Below, one piece after another: positions 31,425 through 43,615 of a stretch of 64,000 nt of DNA (its first letter is position 1; each line of letters opens with the position of its first letter). The position numbers and the translations under genes were made by a program. The notes under the pieces are model-generated. The model searched no databases. It was not told where the DNA came from and saw only the letters and a program-made list of their open reading frames with translations. Origin of the DNA: Paguma larvata (lineage: Eukaryota > Chordata > Mammalia > Carnivora > Viverridae); NCBI GenBank assembly GCA_030068075.1, contig CM057836.1:72825788-72889787 (forward strand), given 5' to 3'.

Positions 31425-33420
31425 ATTATTTCCTTTGAGATAAAATTCACATACAATTAAATTTTAAGTGTATATTAGCTGAGTTTTGGCAAATACCTAC
31501 ATCTGTATAACCCAAACCCCTCTCGAGATTAAAAGAAATGAAAACCACCTTGCCATCATCCTAAAACCTTCCGCCATCCTGGACAATCCCTGTCCCAGCC
31601 TCCTGAAGCTAACTGCACGTTCTGATTTTTTCTGTCAAAGATTACTTTGCCTCTTCTAGAACATCTTATAAATGATGCCATACAATTGTACTCTTGCGTA
31701 ATAAGCCTTCTTTCAATGTAAAGTTTAGAGATTTTTATCCATGTGGTAACAAGTACAAGTAGCTTGTTTCTTTTTATTGCTAATATTTCATCGTATGAAC
31801 ATACCACAGTTTATTCTCCTTATTGAAGTACCTGTACTCTTTCCAGTTTTTGGCTATTATGAGTAAAGCTGCTATGAACATTCTTCTACAGTTCTTGTTG
31901 CTGTTGATATTTGCTTCCATTTTTCTTGGAAAAATATTTAAGGGAGGATTTACTGGGTCATAAGGTAGGTGAATGTTTTAGTTTTCCTAGAAACTCGTAG
32001 CCTTTACTCCAATACCATTTGATACTGCCATTGACAACATATAAGAGTTCTGGTTACTGTACACCGTTACCATCGTTTGATGGTAGTCTTTTTAATTTTA
32101 GCCATTCTCTTGTGTGTGTGGTAGTATCTCTGTGTGGTTTTGATTTGCATTTCTCTGATGACCTCGAGCACTTTCTCATGGGCTTATTAGCCATTGGCGT
32201 ACCTTCTTTTGTAAACTCTGTTCATATCACTTAACCATTTTCTAACTGAGTTGTTTACCTTTTTATTATGGGTTGTGGGAATTTTTTACATGTATCCTGG
32301 ATATTAGTCCTTTGTGAATATATGTTTCATAAATATTTTGTCCTGGGTTGTAGTTTTTGCCTCTTTATTTTCTTATTGGTGTCTTTTGATGAGCAGTTTT
32401 AAATTTTGATGATGTCTAATGTTTCGATATTTTCCTTTTATAGCTATTGCTCTCTGTGTCCTAAGAAACTTTTGCCTACCTCAAAACATTTTTCAGTGTT
32501 TTCTTCCAAAAGCTTTTAGGTCTGTGATACATCTGAAATCACAGTTCCTGTAGGATTTGAAGGAAGGGTCAGGGTTCGTTTTCTTTTGCCATTATGAACA
32601 TTTAGTTATTCTGGCGCCATGTTTGAAAAACAACAACAACACAACTCTTTTTTTACCTGTTGCTTTGGTGTCTGTGTTGAAAACCAGGTGACAGTTTAAG
32701 TGTGGGTCTCTTTCTGGCTCTCTTCAGGTTTCATTGATCTGTTTGTCAGTCCCATATATCTTGATCACTATAGCTGTATGCCAAGTTTTGAAGTCAGATA
32801 GTGTTAGTCCTCTATCTAATATTTTTAAAATATTACTCTGAATATTATAGATGATTTGTAATTTCCTATACATTTTACAGTGAGCTTATCAATTTTCATT
32901 TAAAAATGATTGGGTTATGACTAGAATTGCATGGAGTCTGTAGGTGAATTTAGGAATAGTTGCTGTCTTCATAATACTACCTAGTCATTCCACCATGAAT
33001 TTATCGTATCTCTTCACTTATTTTGGTCTTTCACTTGTCTCAGCAGTGTTTTAAAATTTCCGCTCTACAGATCTTGCACGTGTTTTATGTTTTCCAACTG
33101 TTATGAATGAATGTTTTGAACTTGTTGCTAATTATTGCTAATATGTAAAAATACAATTGACTTTTGCACAGCAACTGTGTATCCTGCAGCCTTACTAATA
33201 AGTTCACATACTAGTTCTAGTAGGTGTTTGTAGATTCTTTAAGTTTTCCTGTAGAAACAATTATGTTACTAGCAAATAAATGAAAGCTTTACTTCCTCTT
33301 TTTTAATCTTAATGCTTTTCCTTTTTCTTGCCCATTGCAAGGGCTGAAACCTTTAGTACTGTATTGAATAGAAGTGGTGAGAGTGGACTTCCTTGTCCTG
33401 TTCTCAGTCTTAAGAACATG
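31425..33420 (-). repeat. Old L1, antisense, about 2 kb
   Basis: Runs from 3'UTR into ORF2 in reverse. Landmarks in order: 'GAGATAAAATTCACATACAA', 'TTATTCTCCTTATTGAAGTA', 'GGTTTTGATTTGCATTTCTC', 'TGATGACCTCGAGCACTTTC', 'TGGATATTAGTCCTTTGTGA', 'TCTTGATCACTATAGCTGTA', 'TGTATCCTGCAGCCTTACTA' and 'TGAATAGAAGTGGTGAGAGT'. Many substitutions and indels; no open ORF2. Confidence 0.92.
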
Positions 33421-33639
33421 GTTCTCATTTTTTAATATAAAAAAAATTGTGGTCTCATATTATAGTAATTGTGTTTCTAGTGTTTGTTGTTTGCGAAGAT
33501 GCACGTGTACTGCACATGGATTTTATACACTTCTTGCAACAGCTGACATCTCCATGGCTAAGTCAGCATTTTCTTATATGCAGATCAGTGTCTTTTTAAT
33601 GTACATTTTTGTTCATTTGCCTAATATAGTTCTATTATA
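33421..33639. other. Intronic stretch between L1 relics
   Basis: AT-rich sequence with no clear identity. A short + strand frame (33374-33640) runs through it from L1-derived DNA. Confidence 0.4.
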
Positions 33640-33900
33640 GTTTATAAATTTTTCAACTTGCCTTATAATATAAGCACAATTTTTTTTTATTTCTGCCTAT
33701 CTCTCTTTTTAGAAAGCTGGGTAATATTCCATCACATGATTGAACTATAATAATAACAGTGGTTCCTTATGATGGATGGATTCCTAGAAGTGGAATTACT
33801 CTGCCAAAGGGTCTGTGAGTTTAGGTGGCTCTTGATAATTACCTTGCCAAGTAACATCCCTATGTGTAATGCCACCAGCAGTGTTGAAGCTGGAGAAATC
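33640..33900 (-). repeat. Old L1 3'UTR, antisense
   Basis: 'GGGTAATATTCCATCACATG', 'ATTCCTAGAAGTGGAATTAC', 'TCTGCCAAAGGGTCTGTGAG' and 'TAATGCCACCAGCAGTGTTG' match reverse-orientation L1 text. Confidence 0.6.
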
Positions 33901-34869
33901 TCGAATTTCTCCTGTTAAGTAGGACTTTTCTGCCAGTTTTCACAGGGGCCACTGTCTGCATGTGGAGCATAAAAGCCCCTACCAGTGACTTCACCCCTCT
34001 CTATGCTTCTTTTCGAAGTAGGCTTGTCTCTCAAGAGGAGGATACTCGTGGACTGTTTCATGGGAAATGTTTTCTACATAGTGTTCAACTCCAAACCTTT
34101 AAAATCTGGCAACAGAACTAGTAATTTATCTAATTAAGCTTACCATCCCCAGTAGCCACCTTGGAGCTATGATAGTCACTCCTGGCTTTCAAGCATACTT
34201 AGTGCAGACGCCACTCAGCATAGGTAGCTCGTACTTCCATGTAGCGTTACCCAAGCATCTTCCCAGGGAAGAAAAGCTCATAAAGGTTATGGTTAGGTCA
34301 TCATTGGTTTGACCTCAGTTCTGTAAGAGTAAGTTCTACTGCAGGAAAGTTCCTTTTTAGTTACATCGGAAAACCAGTAGGAATGTAATAATTGACTTTC
34401 ATGCCCCCCACCATAATGTCGCTCCCACAAAAACACCAAGATGTGAAGCCATTAAGTCTTTTTCCTTATGTATTTATGGTATTCTCTCTCACATAGTATT
34501 TTGGAAATCATGATACTTTTTCACCTAATTTAGTCATTTAGCGGTTCTTTAAAAACCACTACTACTTTTTAAACTATTTTAACTATATCACTTTTTAAAA
34601 GTATCATTTTGCCAGTTTTATTTACATGTAGGGATTCTCTGTTAAATATTAAAATGATTTGTTATGTAAGCTGAAATTTTTTCTGGTTCGTTTATCTTTT
34701 TTTACCCTTATGCTATTTTGTTTTTGAAATATGAATGTTTAGATTTTTTTCGCTTTTATACAAATTGGTATTCTCTTCACATAACTAATCTCTAAGATCA
34801 ATACACTATTTCCTATACTTTTTTCATAACCTTTATGGCTTTGTTTTTTTACTCTATGAATTGTATTGT
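33901..34869. other. Intronic stretch with nothing recognised
   Basis: No exon or nameable repeat. The last 400 bases are T-rich. Confidence 0.5.
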
Positions 34870-35310
34870 TGATGATTTTGTTTATTATTTAGAATGTACA
34901 GAGCACTGTGGTAAAGCCTGAAGGATATAAAAATGAATAGAGGCACTTCATGCTCTCAAGGAACCTACCAAAGTAAAATAAGATTTACTCGCAAATAACC
35001 ATAACAGAGGTCAATAGTCATGCCCTTCGTGAAGCACAAAGTTGTTCACTGGACCGAGAGGTCATTTCTCGATGGGATTGGCCTGTAAGGGCAAGGATGA
35101 CCTGAGGCATATGGATTGAGAAACCGAAAGGATGAACCGCCATCATCTAAGACAAGGAGGACCGTGGCTGGAGCAAGGTTTGGGGGAAAGACCTGGAGTT
35201 GGCTTTAAGGCGTGTCCGTTTTGAGGCATTGAGTAGGTAGTTGGATGCATGAACCAGAGTTTGGAAGAGAGGACTGGGCTGAGGTTATAAATTCAAGACC
35301 TGTGTGTTTA
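34870..35310 (-). repeat. L2 fragment(s), antisense
   Basis: 'TACAGAGCACTGTGGTAAAG' and 'CTCTCAAGGAACCTACCAAA' resemble an antisense L2 3' end. 'GAGTAGGTAGTTGGATGCAT', 'AGAGAGGACTGGGCTGAGGT' and 'TATAAATTCAAGACC' match antisense L2 reverse-transcriptase sequence downstream of the YADD codons. Strongly diverged. Confidence 0.55.
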
Positions 35311-35399
35311 TACACGTCCTTAAAGCCCTGAGAAAGCCGTGGTCACCACAAGGGTGACCAAAGTTTAGTTCTTCAACTTCTCTTTTCTCCATCCCTCCA

Positions 35400-36442
35400 T
35401 TAACAGTTTCTACTTCATCCTCCAGTGTCTCAGGTGTTCATGTTATTTTTGCCTTTCATATCCAGTTACTGTCTTGTGTACCCTTCATCCAGTCTGTCAG
35501 ACAACTCTATTGGCTGTCCTTTTATTATTTTTTTAAAATTATTGATTTATTTCTTTAAGCATTCTCCACGCGCCAGTGTGGAGCCCAACACGGGACTTAA
35601 ACTCATGACCCTGAGTTCAAGACCTGAGCTGAGATCAAGACTCAGCTGCTTAACCAACTAAGCCATCCAGGCACCCCATTGGTTATCCTTTTAAAATATA
35701 CCCAAGGTCTGACCACTTGTCACCAACTCTTGTGCTGTCATCCTTGTCTCAGTCACCATCATCTCCACCTGGATTACTGCAATTAGTCTAATAGGTCTCC
35801 CTGCTTCTACCACTGTGCATCTGGATAGTCTAAGCACAACAGACAACTGGATCCTTTTAACATGTGAGTCAGAGTGTGTCACTCTTCGGCATTAAACGCT
35901 GCTCCCAGTTTCACTCAGTATTAAGGCCAAGTCCCTGTAATAAACTTCCAGTGCCTTTTTGACCCAATCTCCTATTTTTCCCTCGCTGCTCATTCTGCTC
36001 TAGCCATGCTGGCCTCCTTGCTGTTCCTTGAACGTGCCAACCCTGCTCCCACTTTAGGACTTTTCCACTGTCTGGCAGCCCTCTTCCTGGAACACTTTTC
36101 CTCCAGATATCTGCACAGCTAACTACTTTACCTCCTTTACCTCACCAAGACTTTGCTCACATGCCACCTTGTCAACTAGGCCTACCCTGACTACCCAGCT
36201 TAAATCAGGAAGCCCTTACCCGTAAGCCTGGTAATTCTGAGTCCCATTACTCTGTTGTTTCTCTTCTTCCCACAGCACTTATTACCTTTATCATGCTTTA
36301 CAACTTATGTATTATGCTGGTTGTATATGGTCAGTCTCCCTGAGAGCAGGGATCTTTGAATGTATTCCAAGATTGCAGAACAGTACCTGGAATACAGCAG
36401 GCACTCAGAAGGTATATGTTTAATGAATGAATAATTCTGTGA
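35400..36442 (+). repeat. L2 3' end, sense, interrupted by a SINE
   Basis: Extensive L2 3' match: 'GGTCTGACCACTTGTCACCA', 'CACCTGGATTACTGCAATTA', 'GGTCTCCCTGCTTCTACCAC', 'ATGCTGGCCTCCTTGCTGTT', 'CCTTGAACGTGCCAACCCTG', 'CCAGATATCTGCACAGCTAA', 'TTTGCTCACATGCCACCTTG' and 'GAGAGCAGGGATCTTTGAAT', ending 'TTTAATGAATGAATAA'. The L2 reading crosses the SINE at 35525-35677, so the SINE is a later insertion. Confidence 0.85.
35525..35677 (-). mobile_element. Carnivore SINE, antisense, older short form
   Basis: 'ATTGATTTATTTCTTTAAGC', 'GTGTGGAGCCCAACACGGGA', 'CTCATGACCCTGAGTTCAAG', 'ACCTGAGCTGAGATCAAGA' and 'CAACTAAGCCATCCAGGCAC'. It lacks the long CT/GA tract. TSDs ATTGGCTGTCCTTTTA (35509-35524) and ATTGGTTATCCTTTTA (35678-35693) differ at two positions. 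Confidence 0.93.
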
Positions 36443-36539
36443 ATGCTAGCTTTGGGTTAGTAGAAAGATAGTGGTGCCATTAACCTTTCATTATGCGACA
36501 AGGGAGGAGGACCAAGCCTTTTGTTTATTTGTTGTTTCC

Positions 36540-37600
36540 GTGCAGGGCTGGTGAGGGCCGATGGGATGTAAGAGGTATAAAGGGAGGGAGAGAGGAGGAT
36601 ACAGGTTTTCAGTTTTAGATACGCTGAGTTTGAGTTGCTAAAATATTCATGGAGCCTCTCTTGCAAGCAAATGGAAAGGTAAAGCTAGAGTTTAGGAGAA
36701 GGGCCTGGACTAGACATGTTGACTTATAGGATTGGAATTATCAGTGGAGAGGCAAGAGATAAGGAGCCCTGCGAGTGGAGGCACTCATCCAAGGAAGCAT
36801 GTGGAACAGGAGGCGAAGGTGGCTAAGGTCAAAAACTTGAAGAATATCTACATCTAGAGGGCCAGAGGAAGAAGGGAAGTCAGAGAGGATAGCATACGAA
36901 AACAAGTCCTCAAAGAAGGTCAGTAAGTTCATGGTGTCACATGTGGCAGAATGGGTGAGTGGTTTAAGGATGTGACAGTCGGGTCATTAGATGGGAAATT
37001 AACTTCAGAAGAGTGGCAGGGAAAGAAGCCAATGTGTAAGAGACCGAGGAAAAGCTAGCAGTAAGAATTAGAGGCAGATAATCCTTCCGAGAAGTTTGGC
37101 AGTGAAAAGAAGAAGCCATGTGATGGAAGTCCAGGAAGAGGTTAAGATAAGAGGTGATTGCTGCTTTCAGCTTTTAAGGAGCATAGAATGAGAAGACCAC
37201 AGCAATAACACATCTGTGGCCAAAACGAGAGGAGTAAGTAGTAGAGACATGAAATGTTACGAAATTCCGTCATAAAATTTCATAAAGCTAAAATACCTTG
37301 TTCATTTAGCTGTCACTCCCCACCCCTGCCTTTAGAGGTGAGACAGCTACCATGCAGAGCGGTCAAGAGTCCTTAATCGCAGCCTGTGAGGAGTGGGGCT
37401 GGGGAGAGAAGCAGAATTACGAGATGGAGGAGCAGCTTAGGGAGGTATGGATTAAGAGGAGTAAAGATACAAAGACCTCTAAGGAAGGGGATTTGAAGGT
37501 AGCTTTGAATCTTTCAGTGAAGTAGGAAGTAATGGAGTAAATGTGAGAAGACCCTGAAACGAGTAAAAGATTTAGAACAGAATGGCTTCAAAGGATGACT
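36540..37600 (-). repeat. L2 ORF2 region, antisense (diverged)
   Basis: Purine-rich text such as 'CAGTTTTAGATACGCTGAGT', 'TTAGGAGAAGGGCCTGGACT', 'CGAGAAGTTTGGCAGTGAAA' and 'GGGAGGTATGGATTAAGAGG' resembles reverse-complemented L2 ORF2. It lies 3' of a sense L2, so the two are separate insertions. No open frame remains. Confidence 0.5.
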
Positions 37601-38319
37601 GAAGGAAGATCTATCTGTAGCAATAGTAGGCTTCTAATCCCCTGTCCCCCTTAAATCTTCTGTAATAGGGATACTCTATTTTTTTTTTCATTTACATTTC
37701 CCAAAAACTTTGCATTATTCCTTACTCTCTCTCTTGTCACTTAAAAGTATCCTCTAGCAGAGGTGGATACATTTCTAGGATGACATGCTATTCCTGCTCT
37801 ACCCCCTGTTCCGCTCCTCCAATGAGAAGATACCAAATGTGGTCACTATCAAGTTGCTTCTTTTGAAATGCACAAGCCCTCATTCTAAAAAATGTAACGG
37901 AAGGGAATTCTTTTAATGCAATATTCAGGAAGCATATCTGCAGCAGAACAGCATAAAATTCTACAGACTCTATGTGAAGAATTCATTTCCTACAGATCCC
38001 TTAATAAAATAAATAGGCAAAGTTTCCTTTAACGGAGGAGGTAATGTTTTCTCCAGAGGAAAGGCAGAGTCTAATTTCAGCCCTGTGATGATAGAGAATA
38101 ACAGTCAGATCCAGCGTATTCCAGATAACTCATTTCTTTTCCTTTCCTCAGGAAGCACATATACCAGTCTTGTTACTTTTCTGTGCTAAGCACGTCCCAT
38201 CTTGAAGGATATGATATCCTCAGTCTGAATGATCGTTATGGATGGAAGGATGATTATATTTAAATGTATGGTCACATTTAAATCAGGCTCCAGACTAGCT
38301 TTTTAATTATGACCTAGTT

Positions 38320-38580
38320 AAGAGACCAGGCTTTGGAGCTAGTTGAAAGCTTAGGATTTGAAGTGCCATAGATCTGGTTCAAATCTTGGTTCTGTAAGCT
38401 GAGTTATGTTAGTTTAGGCAGACTGCTTCACCCATCTGAGACTCTGTATACCTTAAAAAGTGGGAATAATAATATACCAACCTCATAAGGTTGCTGTGAA
38501 GTCAACAAGATGATGTTTCTGAAGTGCCTAATAATGAGGGAAATACTCGGTGAATGTTTATTATTTTTATTGGACTATTA
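38320..38580 (+). repeat. MIR, nearly full length
   Basis: 'GATCTGGTTCAAATCTTGGT', 'GCAGACTGCTTCACCCATCT', 'GAGACTCTGTATACCTTAAA', 'AAGTGGGAATAATAATATAC', 'CAACCTCATAAGGTTGCTGT' and 'ACTCGGTGAATGTTTATTAT'. This covers most of the MIR consensus in order. Confidence 0.88.
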
Positions 38581-38589
38581 GCTATTCCC

Positions 38590-38780
38590 CAAACCTGACC
38601 CGAGCTATATTTTCCTGTCTCCAACCCTTTAAACATCTCTTTTCCTCCTTCTACTGGTTGAAATCCTTAAAGACCTAGCCCAAGCGTCACCACCTGTATG
38701 AAATCTTAAAGATGTCCCTCTCTGGAAATGAGCCCTTGCTCCTATATACAACTTCAGCGCTTCACAAAGGCCACTTACTA
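38590..38780 (+). repeat. Possible L2/L3 3' end
   Basis: 'GAAATCCTTAAAGACCTAGC', 'CCAAGCGTCACCACCTGTAT' and 'GAAATCTTAAAGATGTCCCT' resemble the common 'cagctcaaatgccacctcctccatgaagccttcc' block of ancient LINE 3' ends. Confidence 0.4.
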
Positions 38781-40140
38781 ATTGTTGCCCCGTGTTATGG
38801 TTATCTATAAGTTTGATCCTATTTTGGCTAAAAATGAAACAAATGAAATGTCTAGCTTTCCTTCAACCCAGATATTTTTTCTCTTGTCTAAAGCAGCTGA
38901 GGTCGGTGTAGTTGCATCAGCAAAATTGTTGCTAGAACACCTAGGTCATCCTTTCTGTGATCGCCTGTCCCACGAGTTGAGTGACATTTCAGAGTCCCTT
39001 ATGGATGGAAGGCATTCTCAGACCTCCCCAGGCTGAGTCCCCTGCCTTCACAGAGCACTGTGTCCAGAGTCTTCCTAGATTTTACAGACTAGAAAACAGA
39101 GACAGACTAGGTAAGAAGATTACTGACCATCTTCTGTCATCATCCAGAAATTGTCCCGCTGTCCTCAGGTGTGAGTGATTTCACCGTGTTGGTAGTATGG
39201 GCCGCGAGGCAAATTGCCGCAGTGTTATGAGCAGAGTGAAGTCCAGAAACAGCCTGTGCAGCGCCTGCCACTACCCCGCGCTGCTTCTTCTGTGCTCTAC
39301 CGTTTTGGTTGGTCAAGAGATCCAAAGACACGTGTCTGATTTCTCTTTCTTGAATAAGGTGCCAGGAGGTAGAGCTTTGAGCTGCAGTTTATGCTGATTT
39401 GTACATGTCACCGCGAGACCTGGCACTGTCCCCGACAATGTCCTGCACTGAGAATTTGATTCACTTCAGATAGTTAACCTTGAAAGTTGTGATGTCCTTG
39501 ATTTAACTTGAGAAAATTCCAGAAAATTTACTGTCAAGACTGTCACGTGGCACTCATTTTGATAAAGTACTAGCTAGTAGTTAATAGTTATTTCCATTTT
39601 GGCCGTTAGGGAGACATTTTAAAAGACTAGTTTCTGGAAGTGGTTAGTAACCCGCGTAGCAGGAATATGACATGCGGCGCCGTTCTGATGGGCTCAGCAG
39701 ATGTGTGTCAAGGGATGATCTGTGTCAGCAGCTGTGCCGTGCCGTCCTAGCGCTGCCTTTTCCTTTATTACTGCCGAAGCACCGATTTCTGACCCTCACA
39801 ATCAATGCTGAAAAGTATGTTTTCAGAGAGTAGCAACTATCAATTTAAAATCCAGGTCTGGGATAGGAGCAATCATGTAACTTGACAAAATATTTGCTTG
39901 GAGAGGACGGGGGGTATCTTCTGTACAAAAGCCCAGTAATGTTTATTCTTAATTTACTAAAAACTTGTATCAAGTCTTTAAGACCAAAAGTTGATTAAAG
40001 GGTACAGACTTTCAGTTATGAATAAGTCCTGGAGATCTAACATACAGCCCGGTGATTATACCTAACAGTACTGTATTATGTACGTGAAAGTTGGTAAGTG
40101 AGTAGATCTCAAATGTTCTCACCACAAGAAAAGAAACGGG
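38781..40140. other. Intronic stretch with nothing recognised
   Basis: 1.4 kb with short open frames (38782-39036 +, 39140-39331 -) that show no domain and no splice context. A (G+C)-richer patch near 39660-39780 is not a CpG island by eye. Confidence 0.45.
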
Positions 40141-40345
40141 AAGGGTCACCTGGGTGGCCCAGTCGGTTGAGTGTCCAGCTCTTGATTTCGGCTCAGGTCA
40201 CGATCCCAGGGTTGTGGAATCGAGCCCCACATTGGGCTCCGTGTTCGTTAATCATGGAGGCTGCTTAAGATTCTGTTTCTCTCTCCCTCTGCCCTTCCCC
40301 TGCTTGCACACTCTCTCTAAAAAATAAGTATATACATAGGTAGGA
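40141..40345 (+). mobile_element. Carnivore tRNA-derived SINE
   Basis: 'GGTCACCTGGGTGGCCCAGT', 'GGCTCAGGTCACGATCCCAG', 'GGTTGTGGAATCGAGCCCCA' and 'GGAGGCTGCTTAAGATTCTG', then a CT-rich middle and an A-rich tail. Flanks ACAAGAAAAGAAACGGG (40124-40140) and ACAAAAAAGAAATGGT (from 40346) form an imperfect TSD. Confidence 0.93.
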
Positions 40346-40374
40346 ACAAAAAAGAAATGGTAATTATGTGACCT

Positions 40375-40500
40375 GATGGAGTTGCCACAGTGGTAATCGT
40401 TTTCCAGTACGTAAGTACCAAGTCAACTGGTTGCACACCTTACACTTACACAGTGCAGTGTTCTAGGCCAGTTATGTCTTAATAAAGCTGGGGGGGGGGG
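40375..40500 (+). repeat. Possible L1 3' end with terminal G run
   Basis: 'GTTGCACACCTTACACTTAC', 'GTTCTAGGCCAGTTATGTCT' and TAATAAAGCTG resemble an L1M 3' end ('...atgtcaattatatctcaataaagctgg'). It ends in 11 consecutive G (40490-40500) where an A tail would be expected. Confidence 0.45.
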
Positions 40501-41754
40501 ACAAACAGAAGTAGAATTATGCCAACAGATACACAGGATTCTGTGATGAGATAGACGGACAGATAGATCCCAGCGAGTGCTCCTGGTCCAGAAGCAGTTG
40601 GGAACTAGGGTTGGGAAGGCCCCGTAGGGTCCTGCCTTGGGCCCTGCCATGGAGCTACAGTAAGTCTAGCCAGACAGTGACAAGCGGCCCATACTGAAGA
40701 CCTTTAACAAGTGAGCACATCTTAGACTCTGTTTCTTTCCCATTCCTATTCCAGGATTTAGCATCTCAGAACTGCTCTTTTAGAATTATTTTCAGAGACT
40801 TCGTCACATTCTTCCCAAACTTAGCTCTCCGCCCAGCAAGGAAGGAAGTCTTTTGGCTAACAAGCAGCTGTGATGCAGGGAGTTTAGGTTGTTATTTTAA
40901 AACAAAATGAGACAACAAACAGCAGCATTAGAGCAGTGACGTTCACAGATTTGAAATACTTAGTTTTGAGTGTGAGCAATCCAGAAGGCGCAGGACCTGA
41001 GGTGACTTGTAACTTTACTGAGCCTGCTGAGTGTGCCTCGCACACCTCCCGTCTCGACTTCACCACAGCTTGCTTCGCGTGCCAGCTAACTTCTGCAATG
41101 ATAAAAACATGCTTCTTTGTGGGAAACGTGCCTGAGAAGAAACCCAACAACAAATAAATACTGTGAAATAAGTGAAGATTAGGTAAACAGATGTAAGAAA
41201 TTATTTGCAAATTTGAAAGGTCTTACATTTTTCTGAACTTGCCTCACAAGAGTTGGCAGCATCGGGACATGAAAAGTAAGACAGAATCGTTGCTGACTTC
41301 TGACAAGTGATGTCTTAGCGTGTGTGTCAGCCAGTTACCCTGCGTTAGCTGCGATTGCACAGCGGTGTCCGCCTCTTCAGAGAGACACAGCATCAGAAGA
41401 GGGTGGCCAATCCCAAACTATAAAGATAAGTGGGCAGGTTATAAAAGTGATGTTAAGTTTTCTTTTTTAATTTTTTTCTTCTTGTTAGTAGTTAGAACCC
41501 CAAAACATCAGATTGTAATTCCCAGGAAGTAACCTTTATCCCATTTTTGGAAGGGCCTTCACGAAAGAGCCAGTGAAAGAGAATCTACCCATTTGACAAC
41601 CAGATGACCAGGCCCTGGGCTCTTAGGAACGGACCGTCGTGTCTCATGCCCTACTTGCTGTCCCGACGCACACTGCCTCGAAGTTTCAGGCAAGGCTGGT
41701 GGAAGGAACTAGGAAGTTGAAGAAGCTGAGACAGTACCTAACTTGCCCCCTAGC
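40501..41754. other. Intronic stretch with nothing recognised
   Basis: No supported exon. Overlapping opposite-strand frames near 40884-41210 do not resemble a known family. Confidence 0.45.
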
Positions 41755-41965
41755 TCTGTCAGTGCTACCACACTGTCTGGGTTCAAATATTGCCTGTTTG
41801 ATCTGGGAAAGTGATTTAATCTCCTTGTACCTCAATTTCCTTCTCTCTTCAATGAGGAAAGGCATAGGCCTGCCTCATGGGATTACATGAGTTAATATAC
41901 CTAGAATTCTTAGCACCTGGAGCAGAGTTAGCTATTGTTGTTGCTGTAATTATTACCGCTGTTTT
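41755..41965 (+). repeat. MIR
   Basis: 'CTGTCTGGGTTCAAATATTG', 'GGGAAAGTGATTTAATCTCC', 'TTGTACCTCAATTTCCTTCT', 'GCCTGCCTCATGGGATTACA' and 'TTCTTAGCACCTGGAGCAGA', then GCTATTGTTGTTG. An antisense SINE adjoins its 3' end. Confidence 0.85.
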
Positions 41966-42080
41966 CTTTAAGTTTATTTACTTATTTAGGTAATCCCTAC
42001 AACCCAATGTGGGGCTCGAACCCATGGCCCCAAGTTCAAGAGTCACATGTTTTTCCAGCTGAACCAGCCAGTTGCCCCTT
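41966..42080 (-). mobile_element. Carnivore SINE, antisense, short form
   Basis: 'AAGTTTATTTACTTATTTAG', 'CCAATGTGGGGCTCGAACCC', 'ATGGCCCCAAGTTCAAGAGT' and 'GCTGAACCAGCCAGTTGCCC'. Flanks ATTACCGCTGTTTT and ATTGCGGTTATTTT look like a diverged TSD, so it probably landed in the 3' end of the MIR. Confidence 0.88.
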
Positions 42081-42499
42081 ATTGCGGTTATTTTTGTTGT
42101 GATTGAGGAGGGGCTGTCAAGCTGAGCCATAAAAGAAAAGGGGACTACGGTTCACAACCTTTGGTCTCCCAGGAAGAAATTGTCCTACAATGTGATCTGG
42201 CGACAGTTTGGGTCATTTAATACCATTAATTAACATGAACACTGAGTCTTGGAACTAAGGAAACCGTTATGGTTTCTCTGGAGCAACATTTTAGCACCCA
42301 GTGGAGGAGGAGTGGCAGGGACTTGCCAGCCAGCCGCAACATTGTGCTTGCTTCAGGCTGTCACATCTCCGAAGTATCGGCCCTCTCCTTCTCTCCTCTT
42401 CTTCAGGCTTAGCTCACTCAGTCTGGAGCCTGAAACTCAGTAGGGTATTGATCTGGTCTCCCATTATCTCCCTCCTCCCTTTCCTGTCCCCAGTCCCGC

Positions 42500-42650
42500 T
42501 ATGGATTTTAACTTTAGCCTGTCTTCTAACTCTCTGTGGGACCAAAAGCAAATTACTTTGACCTCAATTGCACACTCTTTAAATGGAATAAAAATGGCTC
42601 TGCCCATTCAGAGGATGACTAGAGGTTTTATGGAAATGACAGATGGTTAG
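42500..42650 (+). repeat. MIR fragment
   Basis: 'GACCAAAAGCAAATTACTTT', 'GACCTCAATTGCACACTCTT', 'TAAATGGAATAAAAATGGCT' and 'AGGATGACTAGAGGTTTTAT' follow the MIR core order. Confidence 0.6.
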
Positions 42651-43164
42651 CATTTTCAAATTCCTTAAAAGGAGGATTCTTTGACAGTACCAAATTCATA
42701 GTAAAAAGGCTGTTTTCTCAAGGAGGAAAGACCTTACCCTAATACCTGAGCTTTATGCCCTAATAGTGCCGGGGCTATCTAATTGCAGCTCTGCCATCAT
42801 TAGCCTGTATGTCTTCGAATACTCCTTTTTTTATTTGCTCTCTTCTTTCAGATATTCACAGGCACTAATCCACATTATGGCTTTACAGCCAGTAAATTAA
42901 ATTATATGAATTCTAAACACAGTGTTTGTGAGCTGTAGAGAGTCTACAGCCTTCGAAACCACTAACTTAATTTTGCCCAACTCTTACTGAGTAACTCAAA
43001 AAGAGCCAAACTTTTCCTTTTGAATTTGGTTTGAAAAAAAATAATAAATTGTTCCCAGGCAGTGGTCGTGGGTGCCAAGGTTTAGGCGCGACCTGAATCT
43101 TCTGTCTGCATTGAATATTCCCCAAAGTAAAGGGTTAAGGAGTGTTAATGAAGAGGTGATATGT
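42651..43164. other. Intronic stretch with nothing recognised
   Basis: No exon or nameable repeat. Confidence 0.5.
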
Positions 43165-43320
43165 GACAGCTTTTACCTTACCTACATCCTTGTGGTCTCA
43201 AATGTGTGACTTTGGGCAGATCACTTAATCTATGAGAGTTTTGATTCCCTTATCTGCAAATCCATACCCACAATAAATTTTTGAGAGAATTAAATGAAAT
43301 CGTCTTTTTTGAGCACTTTC
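43165..43320 (+). repeat. MIR fragment
   Basis: 'AAATGTGTGACTTTGGGCAG', 'ATCACTTAATCTATGAGAGT', 'TTTGATTCCCTTATCTGCAA' and 'GAGAGAATTAAATGAAATCG' match MIR in order. Confidence 0.8.
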
Positions 43321-43578
43321 AAAGTGTGTTTATCTGCATGTAAAATCCTACTTCTAGAAGAGCAGATGTAAGTGGAAGATTATTTATTCAAAATATTGTC
43401 ATTGCTTAAAATTAGACTCAATAAGCTCATTCAAGGCAGAGTCTCTGTTATCGTCTTTCATAGTCTTCTTCCACAGAAAATAATGCTTAATGAAGAAAGC
43501 CAAATATGCTTTTCTAACTTATTTTTCAGATGCTTCAAAATGCTCCAGCATTTTGTCACTTTCCTTTGAAGAGCCACA

Positions 43579-43589
<11 letters not shown>

Positions 43590-43609
<20 letters not shown>

Positions 43610-43615
43610 GTGTGT
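43590..43615. repeat. (GT)n microsatellite
   Basis: About twelve GT units, preceded by an alternating purine-pyrimidine CACACGTGCGCGCGCTCG stretch. Confidence 0.92.
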
